Source: Smithella sp. ME-1 (GTDB taxonomy: Bacteria; Desulfobacterota; Syntrophia; Syntrophales; Smithellaceae). Taken from it: 14,438 nucleotides of DNA. The stretch spans positions 1 through 14,438 of the forward strand of contig AWGX01000318.1 of assembly GCA_000495415.1 (NCBI GenBank), written 5' to 3'. The translations under genes were made by a program, and so were the position numbers. Each line of letters begins with the position of its first letter. Position 1 is the stretch's first letter. Below, one piece after another: positions 7,501 through 13,914 of the stretch. The notes beneath the pieces are model-generated. The model ran no database searches and was not told where the DNA came from. It saw only the letters and a list, made by a program, of their open reading frames with translations.

Positions 7501-7842
7501 TTATTTATTTCTCATCAGGTAATGTTTCCCCGTCAGAATGGGATGACGGTAGAGCATGCGGGGGCCGGAATATTTCATCACCGCTTTGATTTTTTCCCGC
7601 ATGGACGGTTTGTAACAGTGCACGGCGCATTTTGAACATTGGGGCTTATTTTCCTTGAACGGACATTGTTCAAGGCGCTTTTTCGCGTAATGGAAAAGCC
7701 CGCCACACCCGGCGCAAAGGTTTTCTCTATTGCCGTGGTTACCACGGCAATAGAGATTAATCATCAGCCGGACGGTTTCCATCTCCCTTTCCATCTTCGC
7801 ATCAGCGCCTGGAAAAATATCAGCGCTTGTCCTCTTTGTCAT
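7501..7842 (-). CDS. ygbA: YgbA-family protein (nitrous oxide-stimulated promoter family)
   Basis: 113 residues, close to the usual family length. The C-terminal signature SMREKIKAVMKYSGPRML (80-97) plus YRHPIL matches what I know of E. coli YgbA, as does the YCRGNHG...LCAGCGGL region (31-49). Seven Cys (32, 43, 46, 60, 69, 72, 76) in two clusters suggest metal or Fe-S binding; the biochemical role is not established to my knowledge. In E. coli the gene belongs to the nitric-oxide-responsive NsrR regulon, which fits its place at the end of the hcp gene run. GAAGG lies about 6 bases before the ATG. Codons 30-40 form a perfect 31-base palindrome (own entry). A small CTGCC/GGCAG hairpin lies just upstream (7861-7874). 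The gene is convergent with the KASIII gene. Confidence 0.88.
   Translation of the reverse strand: MTKRTSADIFPGADAKMEREMETVRLMINLYCRGNHGNRENLCAGCGGLFHYAKKRLEQCPFKENKPQCSKCAVHCYKPSMREKIKAVMKYSGPRMLYRHPILTGKHYLMRNK
7725..7755. repeat. Perfect 31-base palindrome inside the ygbA coding sequence
   Basis: Arms CTCTATTGCCGTGGT (7725-7739) and ACCACGGCAATAGAG (7741-7755) are exact reverse complements around a single central T. It encodes LYCRGNHGNR in the conserved N-terminal Cys/His region of the YgbA-family protein. The transcript could fold into a very stable 14-bp hairpin with a 3-base loop. Confidence 0.9.
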
Positions 7843-7885
7843 CCGCGCCCTTCTTCTGATCTGCCTCCCGGCAGGAAGGTTTCAG

Positions 7886-7975
7886 TCAGGTGGAAATTCC
7901 CAACTTGGGCAGGATATACGCCTGAAGCGCGTACCAGACGGCGATGATGGCGAGTACAGTCAATATTTGCTTCAT
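7886..7975 (-). CDS. Candidate 29-residue single-pass membrane microprotein
   Basis: A short ORF below normal length cut-offs. It starts MKQIL, continues with an uninterrupted hydrophobic stretch (TVLAIIAVWYALQAYI), and ends LPKLGIST. This has the N-lysine, one-helix, Pro-terminated layout typical of small inner-membrane proteins. GGGTGA lies about 4 bases before the ATG, with AGAGG further up. About 70% of codons end in G or C, like hcp and the ferredoxin gene around it. It sits 65 bases after the ferredoxin stop and 43 bases before ygbA, all on the minus strand, so it would be part of the nitrosative-stress transcript. A TATACT -10-like box at 8004-8009 may add an internal promoter. I do not recognise a family. 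It could be chance, but composition, ribosome binding site and context agree. Confidence 0.5.
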   Translation of the reverse strand: MKQILTVLAIIAVWYALQAYILPKLGIST

Positions 7976-8040
7976 ATCGTCACCCGTTTCCTCTCTGTTC
8001 CGCAGTATACAATCTTCGCCCTGCCTTAGCACCCGATTTT

Positions 8041-8775
8041 TTACTGGACTTTCAGAATCTTGCCCCTTAAGCTCAATACCATTTCTTTAATCGGGACTTT
8101 TTTGTCCGCCGCCTCCATGCCTTTTCTGACAATCATGGGCATGCCGGAACAGCAGGGCACTTCCATGACAACTACCGTCACGCTCTTAATGCCGGCGGTC
8201 TTGAAAATGTCGGCAAATTTTTGCATATACTCCTGTACATCGTCGAATTTCGGACAGCCCATCATCACCACCTTACCTTTCATCAGATCGCGGTGCAGCG
8301 TGGGAAATGCGACGGCCGTGCAATCGGCCAGAACCAGCAGGTCGGCGCCTTTCAGGAAGGGGGCGCTGGCCGGGATCAGCTTGATCTGGATCGGCCAGTG
8401 GGTAAGAGACGATTCTTCCGGTATATTTTGAAAATGTTTCGGCTTGTTGGCCGCTTCGCAGGCGGACGGCTTATCAAAAATCTGGATGAGCGCCGAGGGA
8501 CAGCCGCAGGGCATGGTTGCCTCTTTGGTTTTGGCCAGATGCTTCTTGACTTCCTCTTCATCAAAAGGAGGCGCTTCGCGCTCAACGATGCGCAATGCCC
8601 CGGTGGGGCACTCGCCGATGCAGGCGCCCAGGCCGTCGCAGAACGTCTCCGATACCACTTTGGCTTTGCCGTCGATGATTTGCAGAGCGCCTTCGGCGCA
8701 ACCGGTTACACAGTTTCCGCAACCGTCACAGAGATCTTCATCAATTTCGATAATCTTTCTTAATATTTTTTTCAT
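8041..8775 (-). CDS. Hcp-associated [4Fe-4S] ferredoxin-domain protein
   Basis: 244 residues, cytoplasmic. The first cluster motif is canonical: C16/C19/C22/C26 (CDGCGNCVTGC). The second, CDGLGACIGECP (46-57), has Leu in place of the second Cys, leaving C46, C52 and C56. Further Cys occur at PCGCPSA (C90, C92), DC (C151), GCPKFDD (C174) and PCCSGMP (C208, C209), which may bind another cofactor or a disulfide. I know similar proteins next to hcp in anaerobes, where an electron-donor role to hybrid-cluster protein is assumed. AAGGTGA lies 5 bases before the ATG. It follows hcp on the same strand after 128 bases that are mostly a palindromic repeat, with no classical terminator. The donor role is inference from context. 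Confidence 0.82.
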   Translation of the reverse strand: MKKILRKIIEIDEDLCDGCGNCVTGCAEGALQIIDGKAKVVSETFCDGLGACIGECPTGALRIVEREAPPFDEEEVKKHLAKTKEATMPCGCPSALIQIFDKPSACEAANKPKHFQNIPEESSLTHWPIQIKLIPASAPFLKGADLLVLADCTAVAFPTLHRDLMKGKVVMMGCPKFDDVQEYMQKFADIFKTAGIKSVTVVVMEVPCCSGMPMIVRKGMEAADKKVPIKEMVLSLRGKILKVQ

Positions 8776-8813
8776 AGATCACCTTTTTCAAAATTCGCTG
8801 TTCCTTATCGCCG

Positions 8814-8900
8814 TGTCATTGCGAGACGGCTCTCAGCCGTCGTGGCAATCTGATAGTTTTCCAGACTTCTCACCCCGACACATCGGGGTTCGAAGTGACA
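8814..8900. repeat. Dispersed palindromic (REP/MITE-like) element between hcp and the ferredoxin gene
   Basis: The 87-base element has related ends in inverse orientation: TGTCATTGCGAG at 8814 and, on the other strand from 8900, TGTCACTTCGAA. Inside are two hairpins, GACGGCT-CTC-AGCCGTC (8825-8841) and CCCCGA-CACA-TCGGGG (8873-8888). TGTCATTGCGAG-type termini are familiar from dispersed palindromic repeats in many bacterial genomes. It ends 3 bases short of the hcp stop codon and fills most of the gap to the ferredoxin gene. It may set relative expression by partial termination or mRNA protection. Confidence 0.65.
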
Positions 8901-8903
8901 TGC

Positions 8904-10541
8904 TTATTGCCCCGCCACCATCGCCTCAACATCCGTTTTCGGATCTGTAATGAGTTTGATGTCGAATTTTTCCACCAGAACCTTGGCGATGTTGGGCGTC
9001 AAAAATCCCGGCAGCGTCGGGCCCAGACGCATGCCCTTCACGCCCAGATAAAGCAGTGCCAGCAACACGGCCACGGCCTTTTGCTCGTACCAGGCAATGT
9101 CGAAGGAAATCGGCAGTTCGTTGATGTCTTTCAGCCCGAAGACCTCTTTGAGCTTCAGCGCGATTACTGCCAGAGAATAGCAGTCGTTGCACTGGCCGGC
9201 GTCGAGCACGCGCGGAATGCCGCCGATATCGCCCAGAGACAGTTTGTTGTAACGGTACTTGGCGCACCCGGCCGTCAGAATCACGGTGTCTTCGGGAAGC
9301 GCCTGAGCCACGTCCGTAAAATAGTTTCGCGTCTTGTGGCGTCCGTCGCAGCCGGCCATAACAACAAAGCGTTTAATCGCGCCGGACTTGACCGCCTCCA
9401 CCACCTTGTCCGCCAGCGCAAGAACCTGGTTATGGGCAAAGCCGCCGACAATCTTGCCCGTTTCAATTTCCCTGGGTGGCGGGCAGGTTTTGGCCAGGGT
9501 AATCACCGCCGAAAAATCTTTCGAGCCACCCGCCGGTCTGTCCGCAATATGTTTGGCATCTGCATAGCTGACGTTTCCGGTCGTGAAAAGCCTGCTCAGA
9601 TAGGTGTTTTCCTTTTTCACGGGAACCAGACAGTTTGTCGTCATGATGATCGGGCCGTTAAATGTTTCGAAGTCCTCGTTCTGATGCCACCACGATGATC
9701 CGTAATTGCCCGCGAAATGGCTGTATTTCTTGAAAGCCGGATAGTAGTGGGCCGGCAGCATCTCGCCGTGCGTGTAAACATCCACGCCGGTTCCTTCCGT
9801 CTGTTTGAGCAATTCTTCCATGTCTTTGAGGTCATGGCCGGAAATCAGAATGCCCGGGTTGCCGCGCACGCCGATGTTCACTTGCGTGATCTCCGGATGG
9901 CCGTAGGTTTCCGTGTTGGCCTTATCCAGAAGCGCCATCGTGTTGACCGATGTCTCTCCCGCCTTCATGACCAGATCGACCAGTTCGTCCGCCGAAAGAT
10001 CCCGCGTGGTGTCCGCCAGCGCCTTAAAGATGAAACGGTAAACATCGTCGCTTTCAAAACCCAGAACCGCGGCGTGATCGGCATACGCGCAGATTCCCTT
10101 GAGGCCGAAAACCAAAAGCGATCTCAGTGACCGGATATCCTCGTTGGAAGAGGCGTTGATGCGCACCTCGTCCGCAACGGCTTTGGCCAGAATGTCGTCT
10201 TTGTTCTTCGGCGTCCACACGGCGCAGTCGGGCAAATTTCCGGAAATGCCTGAGGCGGTCTTGATTTTCACATCGTCCCGCACCTTCAGCGCTTCTTCGA
10301 TCTTTTTGATAATGACCTCGTCGTCCCACGCTACGTTGGTGACGGTGACAAAAAGCGACTCGCAGACAAACCGTCCGACGTTCTTATCAACGGCACCGAG
10401 TTTCTCGGCGTAAACCGAAATGCCCTTGCAGACGTAAATGAGCAAATCCTGAAGATTCGCCGTCACTTCGGGCTTACCGCAAAAGCCTTTGATCGTGCAT
10501 CCCTGATTCTTAATGGTCTCCTGACACTGATAACAAAACAT
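8904..10541 (-). CDS. hcp: Hybrid-cluster protein (hydroxylamine reductase / NO reductase), class I
   Basis: 545 residues, cytoplasmic. Hcp reduces hydroxylamine in vitro and is regarded as a nitric-oxide detoxifying enzyme in vivo. The N-terminal cluster ligands C3, C6, C15 and C21 (MFCYQCQ...GC...GFC) mark the class I arrangement of anaerobes such as Desulfovibrio. All hybrid 4Fe-2S-2O cluster ligands are present at a constant offset of 8 from the Desulfovibrio vulgaris numbering I recall: H236, E260, C304, C398 (persulfide Cys in AGCDG), C426, C451 (QCNDC), E486 and K488. AGGAGG (10548-10553) precedes the ATG. A 35-base leader comes from a predicted promoter whose activator site is centred at -41.5. 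It is followed by the ferredoxin gene, a microprotein and ygbA on the same strand. It appears intact and full length. Confidence 0.97.
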   Translation of the reverse strand: MFCYQCQETIKNQGCTIKGFCGKPEVTANLQDLLIYVCKGISVYAEKLGAVDKNVGRFVCESLFVTVTNVAWDDEVIIKKIEEALKVRDDVKIKTASGISGNLPDCAVWTPKNKDDILAKAVADEVRINASSNEDIRSLRSLLVFGLKGICAYADHAAVLGFESDDVYRFIFKALADTTRDLSADELVDLVMKAGETSVNTMALLDKANTETYGHPEITQVNIGVRGNPGILISGHDLKDMEELLKQTEGTGVDVYTHGEMLPAHYYPAFKKYSHFAGNYGSSWWHQNEDFETFNGPIIMTTNCLVPVKKENTYLSRLFTTGNVSYADAKHIADRPAGGSKDFSAVITLAKTCPPPREIETGKIVGGFAHNQVLALADKVVEAVKSGAIKRFVVMAGCDGRHKTRNYFTDVAQALPEDTVILTAGCAKYRYNKLSLGDIGGIPRVLDAGQCNDCYSLAVIALKLKEVFGLKDINELPISFDIAWYEQKAVAVLLALLYLGVKGMRLGPTLPGFLTPNIAKVLVEKFDIKLITDPKTDVEAMVAGQ

Positions 10542-10575
10542 ATCAAACCTCCTGTGAAAGATTATTTGTTCTTTT

Positions 10576-10588
10576 GTCGGTGAGTATA
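10576..10588 (-). promoter_or_regulatory. Predicted hcp -10 element and transcription start
   Basis: TATACT on the minus strand (10583-10588) predicts a start at about 10576, 35 bases before the hcp ATG. There is no -35 consensus at the right distance. Instead the 16-bp palindrome at 10610-10625 is centred exactly 41.5 bases upstream of that start, the classic class II position for a Crp/Fnr activator. Confidence 0.65.
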
Positions 10589-10609
10589 GTTAAAAAACTG
10601 ACGCGTATC

Positions 10610-10625
10610 CTTGACTTATGTTAAG
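10610..10625. promoter_or_regulatory. HcpR/Fnr-type operator between hcp and its regulator
   Basis: CTTGAC-TTAT-GTTAAG is a 16-base inverted repeat with one mismatch between half-sites. It resembles the TTGAC-type sites I associate with HcpR/Fnr proteins. It is the only such palindrome in the 120-base divergent gap. Confidence 0.7.
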
Positions 10626-10638
10626 AAAAAGATATATT
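10611..10638 (+). promoter_or_regulatory. Predicted promoter of the Crp/Fnr regulator gene, overlapped by the operator
   Basis: TTGACT (10611-10616) and TATATT (10633-10638) are 16 bases apart on the plus strand, giving a start near 10645 and a short leader before the ATG at 10662. The -35 lies inside the palindromic operator, so a bound regulator should block this promoter. Confidence 0.5.
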
Positions 10639-10661
10639 TTTTGTCCTGGGGACGTAAACTA

Positions 10662-11351
10662 ATGAAAAAAACACGTGATATTCTGATCAGAAGCCAGCTT
10701 TTCGGTGGATTGCCCGAAGAGCATATCACAGAAATCGAAAAAATCGCAGTCGATAAAAATTATAATAAAGGCGACGTTATTTTCTACGACGGTGACGAGG
10801 GCAACGGCTTTTATCTGGTCGCCGCGGGCAGCGTCAGCGTTTACAAACTTTCTCCCGACGGAAAAGAACAGATTCTTCACATTATTAACGAGGGCGATAC
10901 CATCGGCGCGGTGCCCGTTTTTTCAGGAAAGTCTTTCCCCGCCAATGCCCGAGCGCTCTCCAAAACGCATCTTTTATTTTTCGACCGGAAAAAATTTATC
11001 CGGCTCATTACCGGCAAACCGGATCTGACCATGAATATTCTGGCGTTGCTGGCAATGCGTCTGCGCGAATTCACCATCCAGGTCGAGAATCTGTCGCTCA
11101 AGGAAATACCCGGCCGCCTGGCTTCTTATCTGCTTTATCTTGCGCAGGAGCAGGGGAATAAAGATTTAATCAAACTTAATATTTCCAAGGTACAGTTGGC
11201 CAACCTGCTGGGCACGGGACCGGAATCGCTTTCCCGCGCGCTTGGCAGTATGAAGACCAAAAAGCTTATTGAGGAAAAAGGCGTCAATATCCGGTTGTTA
11301 AACCGCTCTCTGCTGGAAGAACTTGCCGAAAGAGGCAAAGACTCCCCGTAA
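10662..11351 (+). CDS. Crp/Fnr-family regulator, HcpR-like
   Basis: 229 residues from the ATG at 10662, with GGGGA 9 bases upstream. A TTG at 10611 would extend the frame but lies inside the operator. The N-terminal cyclic-nucleotide-binding-type beta barrel spans about 12-115 (KGDVIFYDGDEGNGFYLV). A long dimerisation helix follows at about 118-140. The C-terminal helix-turn-helix (about 161-193) has recognition helix GPESLSRALGSM. Its E178, S181 and R182 match the E..SR pattern with which Fnr reads TTGAT-like half-sites, in line with the TTGAC operator upstream. The protein contains no cysteine, so it cannot be an Fe-S Fnr or a thiol sensor. Haem-based NO sensing, as proposed for HcpR/Dnr, is the likeliest alternative. 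Divergent from hcp across a shared control region; probable target is the hcp gene run. Confidence 0.87.
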   Translation: MKKTRDILIRSQLFGGLPEEHITEIEKIAVDKNYNKGDVIFYDGDEGNGFYLVAAGSVSVYKLSPDGKEQILHIINEGDTIGAVPVFSGKSFPANARALSKTHLLFFDRKKFIRLITGKPDLTMNILALLAMRLREFTIQVENLSLKEIPGRLASYLLYLAQEQGNKDLIKLNISKVQLANLLGTGPESLSRALGSMKTKKLIEEKGVNIRLLNRSLLEELAERGKDSP

Positions 11352-11454
11352 TCATTTCTTGCTTTTCCCGTTTTCTTTTGTTTGACCGATTGAATTATGA
11401 AGTGCTTTTTGATAAACTGGAAAAAAGTTAACAACTCGGCAAGTTAATAAAATC

Positions 11455-11488
11455 GCCGGCCGGCAAAAAGCGCATTAGCGCAAAGGAG
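11455..11488 (+). promoter_or_regulatory. GC-rich palindromes and ribosome binding site ahead of the receiver gene
   Basis: GCCGGCCGGC (11455-11464) and GCGC-ATTA-GCGC (11470-11481) precede AAGGAG (11483-11488), 7 bases before the ATG. The second hairpin ends one base from the Shine-Dalgarno sequence, so leader structure could influence initiation. I see no convincing -10/-35 pair in 11352-11455. Confidence 0.3.
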
Positions 11489-11495
11489 TTTCACG

Positions 11496-12044
11496 ATGGC
11501 AGAAAAAAGAAATGACAGCGAGTCTTATGAAAAGGGCGCTTATTTGCAACTTTTGGAATCAATCAGGCGAAACATGGATCCGGCAAGTAACACAGTCTTG
11601 CTGGTGGATGATGATAAAGGTATCCGTATGAAAGTTGCCCGGGAAGTTAAGGCATTTGATCCTTCCATTGTGGTTTTTGAAGCGTCCAACGGCGCGGAGG
11701 CGCTGGAAACTATTAATATCATCCGCAGCAAATATGTCCGTGATCCTCTCCTTATCGTGCTCGATCTGAACATGCCGGTGATGGACGGCTGGGAAGTAAT
11801 AAAGAGATTGAAAAAGGAATACGAAAGCAAAGGAAAAGAAGCAGGCATTCCCATAGTAGCGCTTTCATCAACCAGCGGTGAAAAGAATTGCCTGTTGAGC
11901 AAGAAGAGCATTCATGAAGGCAAATCCGGTTACACGCCGCTGGTGAGCGTTGCCAAAGAGACGTGCACAGAAAAAAGCAACTATGATGCCGCAGGCGAAA
12001 AAGGCCTGCTGGCCTGGCTGGAGTTTTTCATTAACGAAGCGTAA
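11496..12044 (+). CDS. Stand-alone receiver-domain response regulator, atypical C-terminus
   Basis: 182 residues with one REC domain and no output domain. The acidic pocket is DDD (38-40), the phosphoacceptor D90 lies in LIVLDLNMPVMDGW, and the switch Ser/Thr is in VALSSTSG (121-128). The usual beta5 Lys-Pro pair is absent. In its place is an insert, about 129-165 (KKSIHEGKSGYTPLVSVAKETC), followed by a final helix. A 30-residue charged N-terminal extension precedes the domain, longer than in CheY. It could act as a CheY-like adaptor or in a phosphorelay. There is no histidine kinase in the window, and its partner is unknown. It is codirectional with the Crp/Fnr gene 144 bases upstream, but the gap argues for its own promoter. 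Confidence 0.83.
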   Translation: MAEKRNDSESYEKGAYLQLLESIRRNMDPASNTVLLVDDDKGIRMKVAREVKAFDPSIVVFEASNGAEALETINIIRSKYVRDPLLIVLDLNMPVMDGWEVIKRLKKEYESKGKEAGIPIVALSSTSGEKNCLLSKKSIHEGKSGYTPLVSVAKETCTEKSNYDAAGEKGLLAWLEFFINEA

Positions 12045-12126
12045 GCCAGTTACCGATTTTGAAAATTTCCAAGAGCGCAGAATTGCTGATACTCTTAGAA
12101 AGGTTCAGGAAAGTTCAGTTTTAATT

Positions 12127-13584
12127 TTATGCCTCATAGCTGCTATCAAATTGCTTTTCTGTTATTTTTTCAAGGCGCTTAAATTGATATGCTTCTTCCA
12201 TTATTTCATTGACCAGATCGCTATCATAATTGCCGCTAATAAACTTTTTGTTATCCAGGACACAAAGATGGAAAGGTATATTGGTATCAATACCTTCCAC
12301 TTCGAACTGAAGAAGCGCTTCGCGAGCTTTTTTCAGACATTCTTCTCTTGAACCGCCTTTTACCGTTAAAAGAGCGATAAGATTATCATAATGATGGTTT
12401 ATAGTAATGCCGTTTCTTATTCCAGTATCCACTTTAATTTCGTCACCAGTGGGTGGTGAAAACCTTGTAACTGTGTCTACCGAAGACATAAAACACTTTT
12501 CTTCCTTTTTCCATCCTTCTGCATTAATTCGAAACTCTATAGCATATCCATTTGGTTCGGGAATATGTTCCCTTACAAGATTAAGGGGAGAACCCCTTAT
12601 CAAATCAAATTGAATTTTTACCAAGTCTATTCCGAAGATCATTTCCGTCGGTCTTTTCTCAACTTGGATTCGTGCATTTACCTCGCTGAAATAAAACTTT
12701 CCATCTGCTATATCTACAACAAATTCAACTGTGCAAAGCCCGATGATTCCAATTTGATTTATTAAACTTACCGCATAGTTTTCTATTTGGCTAAGCTTGT
12801 CTTTTGATAATAGTAGAGGAGAGGCTTCTTCGATAATTTTCTGATGATTTCTTTGTATTGTACAGTTGCGTACGCCCAAAGGTTTTGCATGATATACTCC
12901 GTTTTCATCGCAACCGCCCATTATTTGTACTTCTATATGACGGATTTTGTCGAAGAAAACTTCCATATAAATGGAATCATTACGAAAATATTTCTTTGCA
13001 TCGGCTTTAATTTTTTCAAAAGCATCTTTTGTTAATTCTTCGAAGCTTGTAAATTTTTTAATGCCTCTGCCGCCACCACCACGTATAGGTTTAAGCATAA
13101 CAGGATATCCAATTTTTTTAGCTATTTCTTTTGCATCCTCTATGCTTATCAATTCGCTGTGGCTGCCGGGTTTAACTGGTATACCTAATCGTTTTGCCAG
13201 GAGTATGGTTTTTATTTTATCACTGGCAATTTCTATTTGATCTGACGTAGCTCCAATATTTTTTATTCCTGCTTTCTCAAATGTCCTGACAGCTTCATGA
13301 TTTTCGGATAACATCCCTGTCCCAAGGTGCACAAATTTACACCTCTTTTCGTAAGCGGCTTCTATAAGCTTATCTACGTTCATATATAATAAGGCATTGT
13401 CATTTTCTGAACCGAGATAAAAAGTTTCATCTGCCAAATCATGTAAATATGACAAACCTGCATCTTCCTCGGTATAGGCAACAATTACAGAGACGCCTGT
13501 TATTTTCTTGAGAGATTCAGCTATCACTTTAGCACTTACACCGCGGTTAAGCACACCTATCCATGTTTCCAATGCTTCCACCAT
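12127..13584 (-). CDS. Divergent biotin carboxylase-like ATP-grasp protein
   Basis: 485 residues from the ATG at 13584, which has AAGGGA 8 bases upstream. The ATG at 13593 leaves no room for a ribosome binding site. It spans the three biotin-carboxylase domains seen in AccC/PycA (usual length about 450). In this numbering: NRG (13-15), MLSEN (91-95), K123, K165, glycine loop GGGGRG (169-174), H216 in IRHIEVQ, K249 in NHQK, E287, E301, N303, R305 and R352. All correspond to E. coli AccC catalytic or ATP/metal residues. Departures are HLGTG for HPGYG, VRNC for ERDC and EKRPTE for EHPVTE, in normally invariant segments. No biotin carrier or carboxyltransferase gene is nearby. It may serve an acyl-CoA or pyruvate carboxylase encoded elsewhere, or have an altered substrate. 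It is AT-rich compared with the hcp block. Confidence 0.8.
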   Translation of the reverse strand: MVEALETWIGVLNRGVSAKVIAESLKKITGVSVIVAYTEEDAGLSYLHDLADETFYLGSENDNALLYMNVDKLIEAAYEKRCKFVHLGTGMLSENHEAVRTFEKAGIKNIGATSDQIEIASDKIKTILLAKRLGIPVKPGSHSELISIEDAKEIAKKIGYPVMLKPIRGGGGRGIKKFTSFEELTKDAFEKIKADAKKYFRNDSIYMEVFFDKIRHIEVQIMGGCDENGVYHAKPLGVRNCTIQRNHQKIIEEASPLLLSKDKLSQIENYAVSLINQIGIIGLCTVEFVVDIADGKFYFSEVNARIQVEKRPTEMIFGIDLVKIQFDLIRGSPLNLVREHIPEPNGYAIEFRINAEGWKKEEKCFMSSVDTVTRFSPPTGDEIKVDTGIRNGITINHHYDNLIALLTVKGGSREECLKKAREALLQFEVEGIDTNIPFHLCVLDNKKFISGNYDSDLVNEIMEEAYQFKRLEKITEKQFDSSYEA

Positions 13585-13593
13585 TGAGCTCAT

Positions 13594-13914
13594 CCCTTAT
13601 GATTTAAGAATTCATTTAGTTTTATTTTACCTGTACTTATAGCAAAAACAAAGTATTAAATTGCAATACATTTATATTTTGTAAATGCGAGAGGTATTTG
13701 CCGGGATAGCTTTAAGTATCAAACACTTGCAGAAATTATTCTTGCTGTTTGAACGGATTGTTTAACGATTGCAAATTGAAACCCAGCATAAATTTACAAG
13801 TCTAGAATTTGAGTATTATATAAATAAAACTTTTTAGACCTAAAAAATGTAAATATTGAATATACTTCCATCTGGTCAATTTCATGAAATAGATAAAATC
13901 AAGCTATATTAATC
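13594..13914. other. AT-rich intergenic region, no gene seen
   Basis: About 320 bases between two minus-strand genes. I see no supported ORF, RNA gene or clear terminator. A TATAAG -10-like box on the minus strand (13636-13641) is a possible start for the biotin carboxylase-like gene, but its best -35 (TTGCAA) is 19 bases away. Confidence 0.5.

Noticed and set aside
8221..8763. Plus-strand open frame of 180 codons opposite the ferredoxin gene
   Set aside because: Antisense of a canonical Fe-S protein; composition is His/Arg/Gly-rich low sense and no ribosome binding site is seen.
8895..9698. Long plus-strand open frame of 267 codons opposite hcp
   Set aside because: Antisense shadow of a fully supported hcp gene with all cluster ligands; no recognisable protein features, and GC-rich codons explain the lack of stops.
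10611..10661. TTG start extending the Crp/Fnr regulator by 17 residues
   Set aside because: The TTG is part of the palindromic operator and -35, the added residues match nothing in the family, and the ATG at 10662 has a GGGGA ribosome binding site.
11424..11447. Repeated AAGTTAA near the receiver gene as a second HcpR site
   Set aside because: The two copies are direct repeats, and the TTAAC/GTTAA halves are 10 bases apart rather than the 4-base centre of the operator at 10610, so it does not match.
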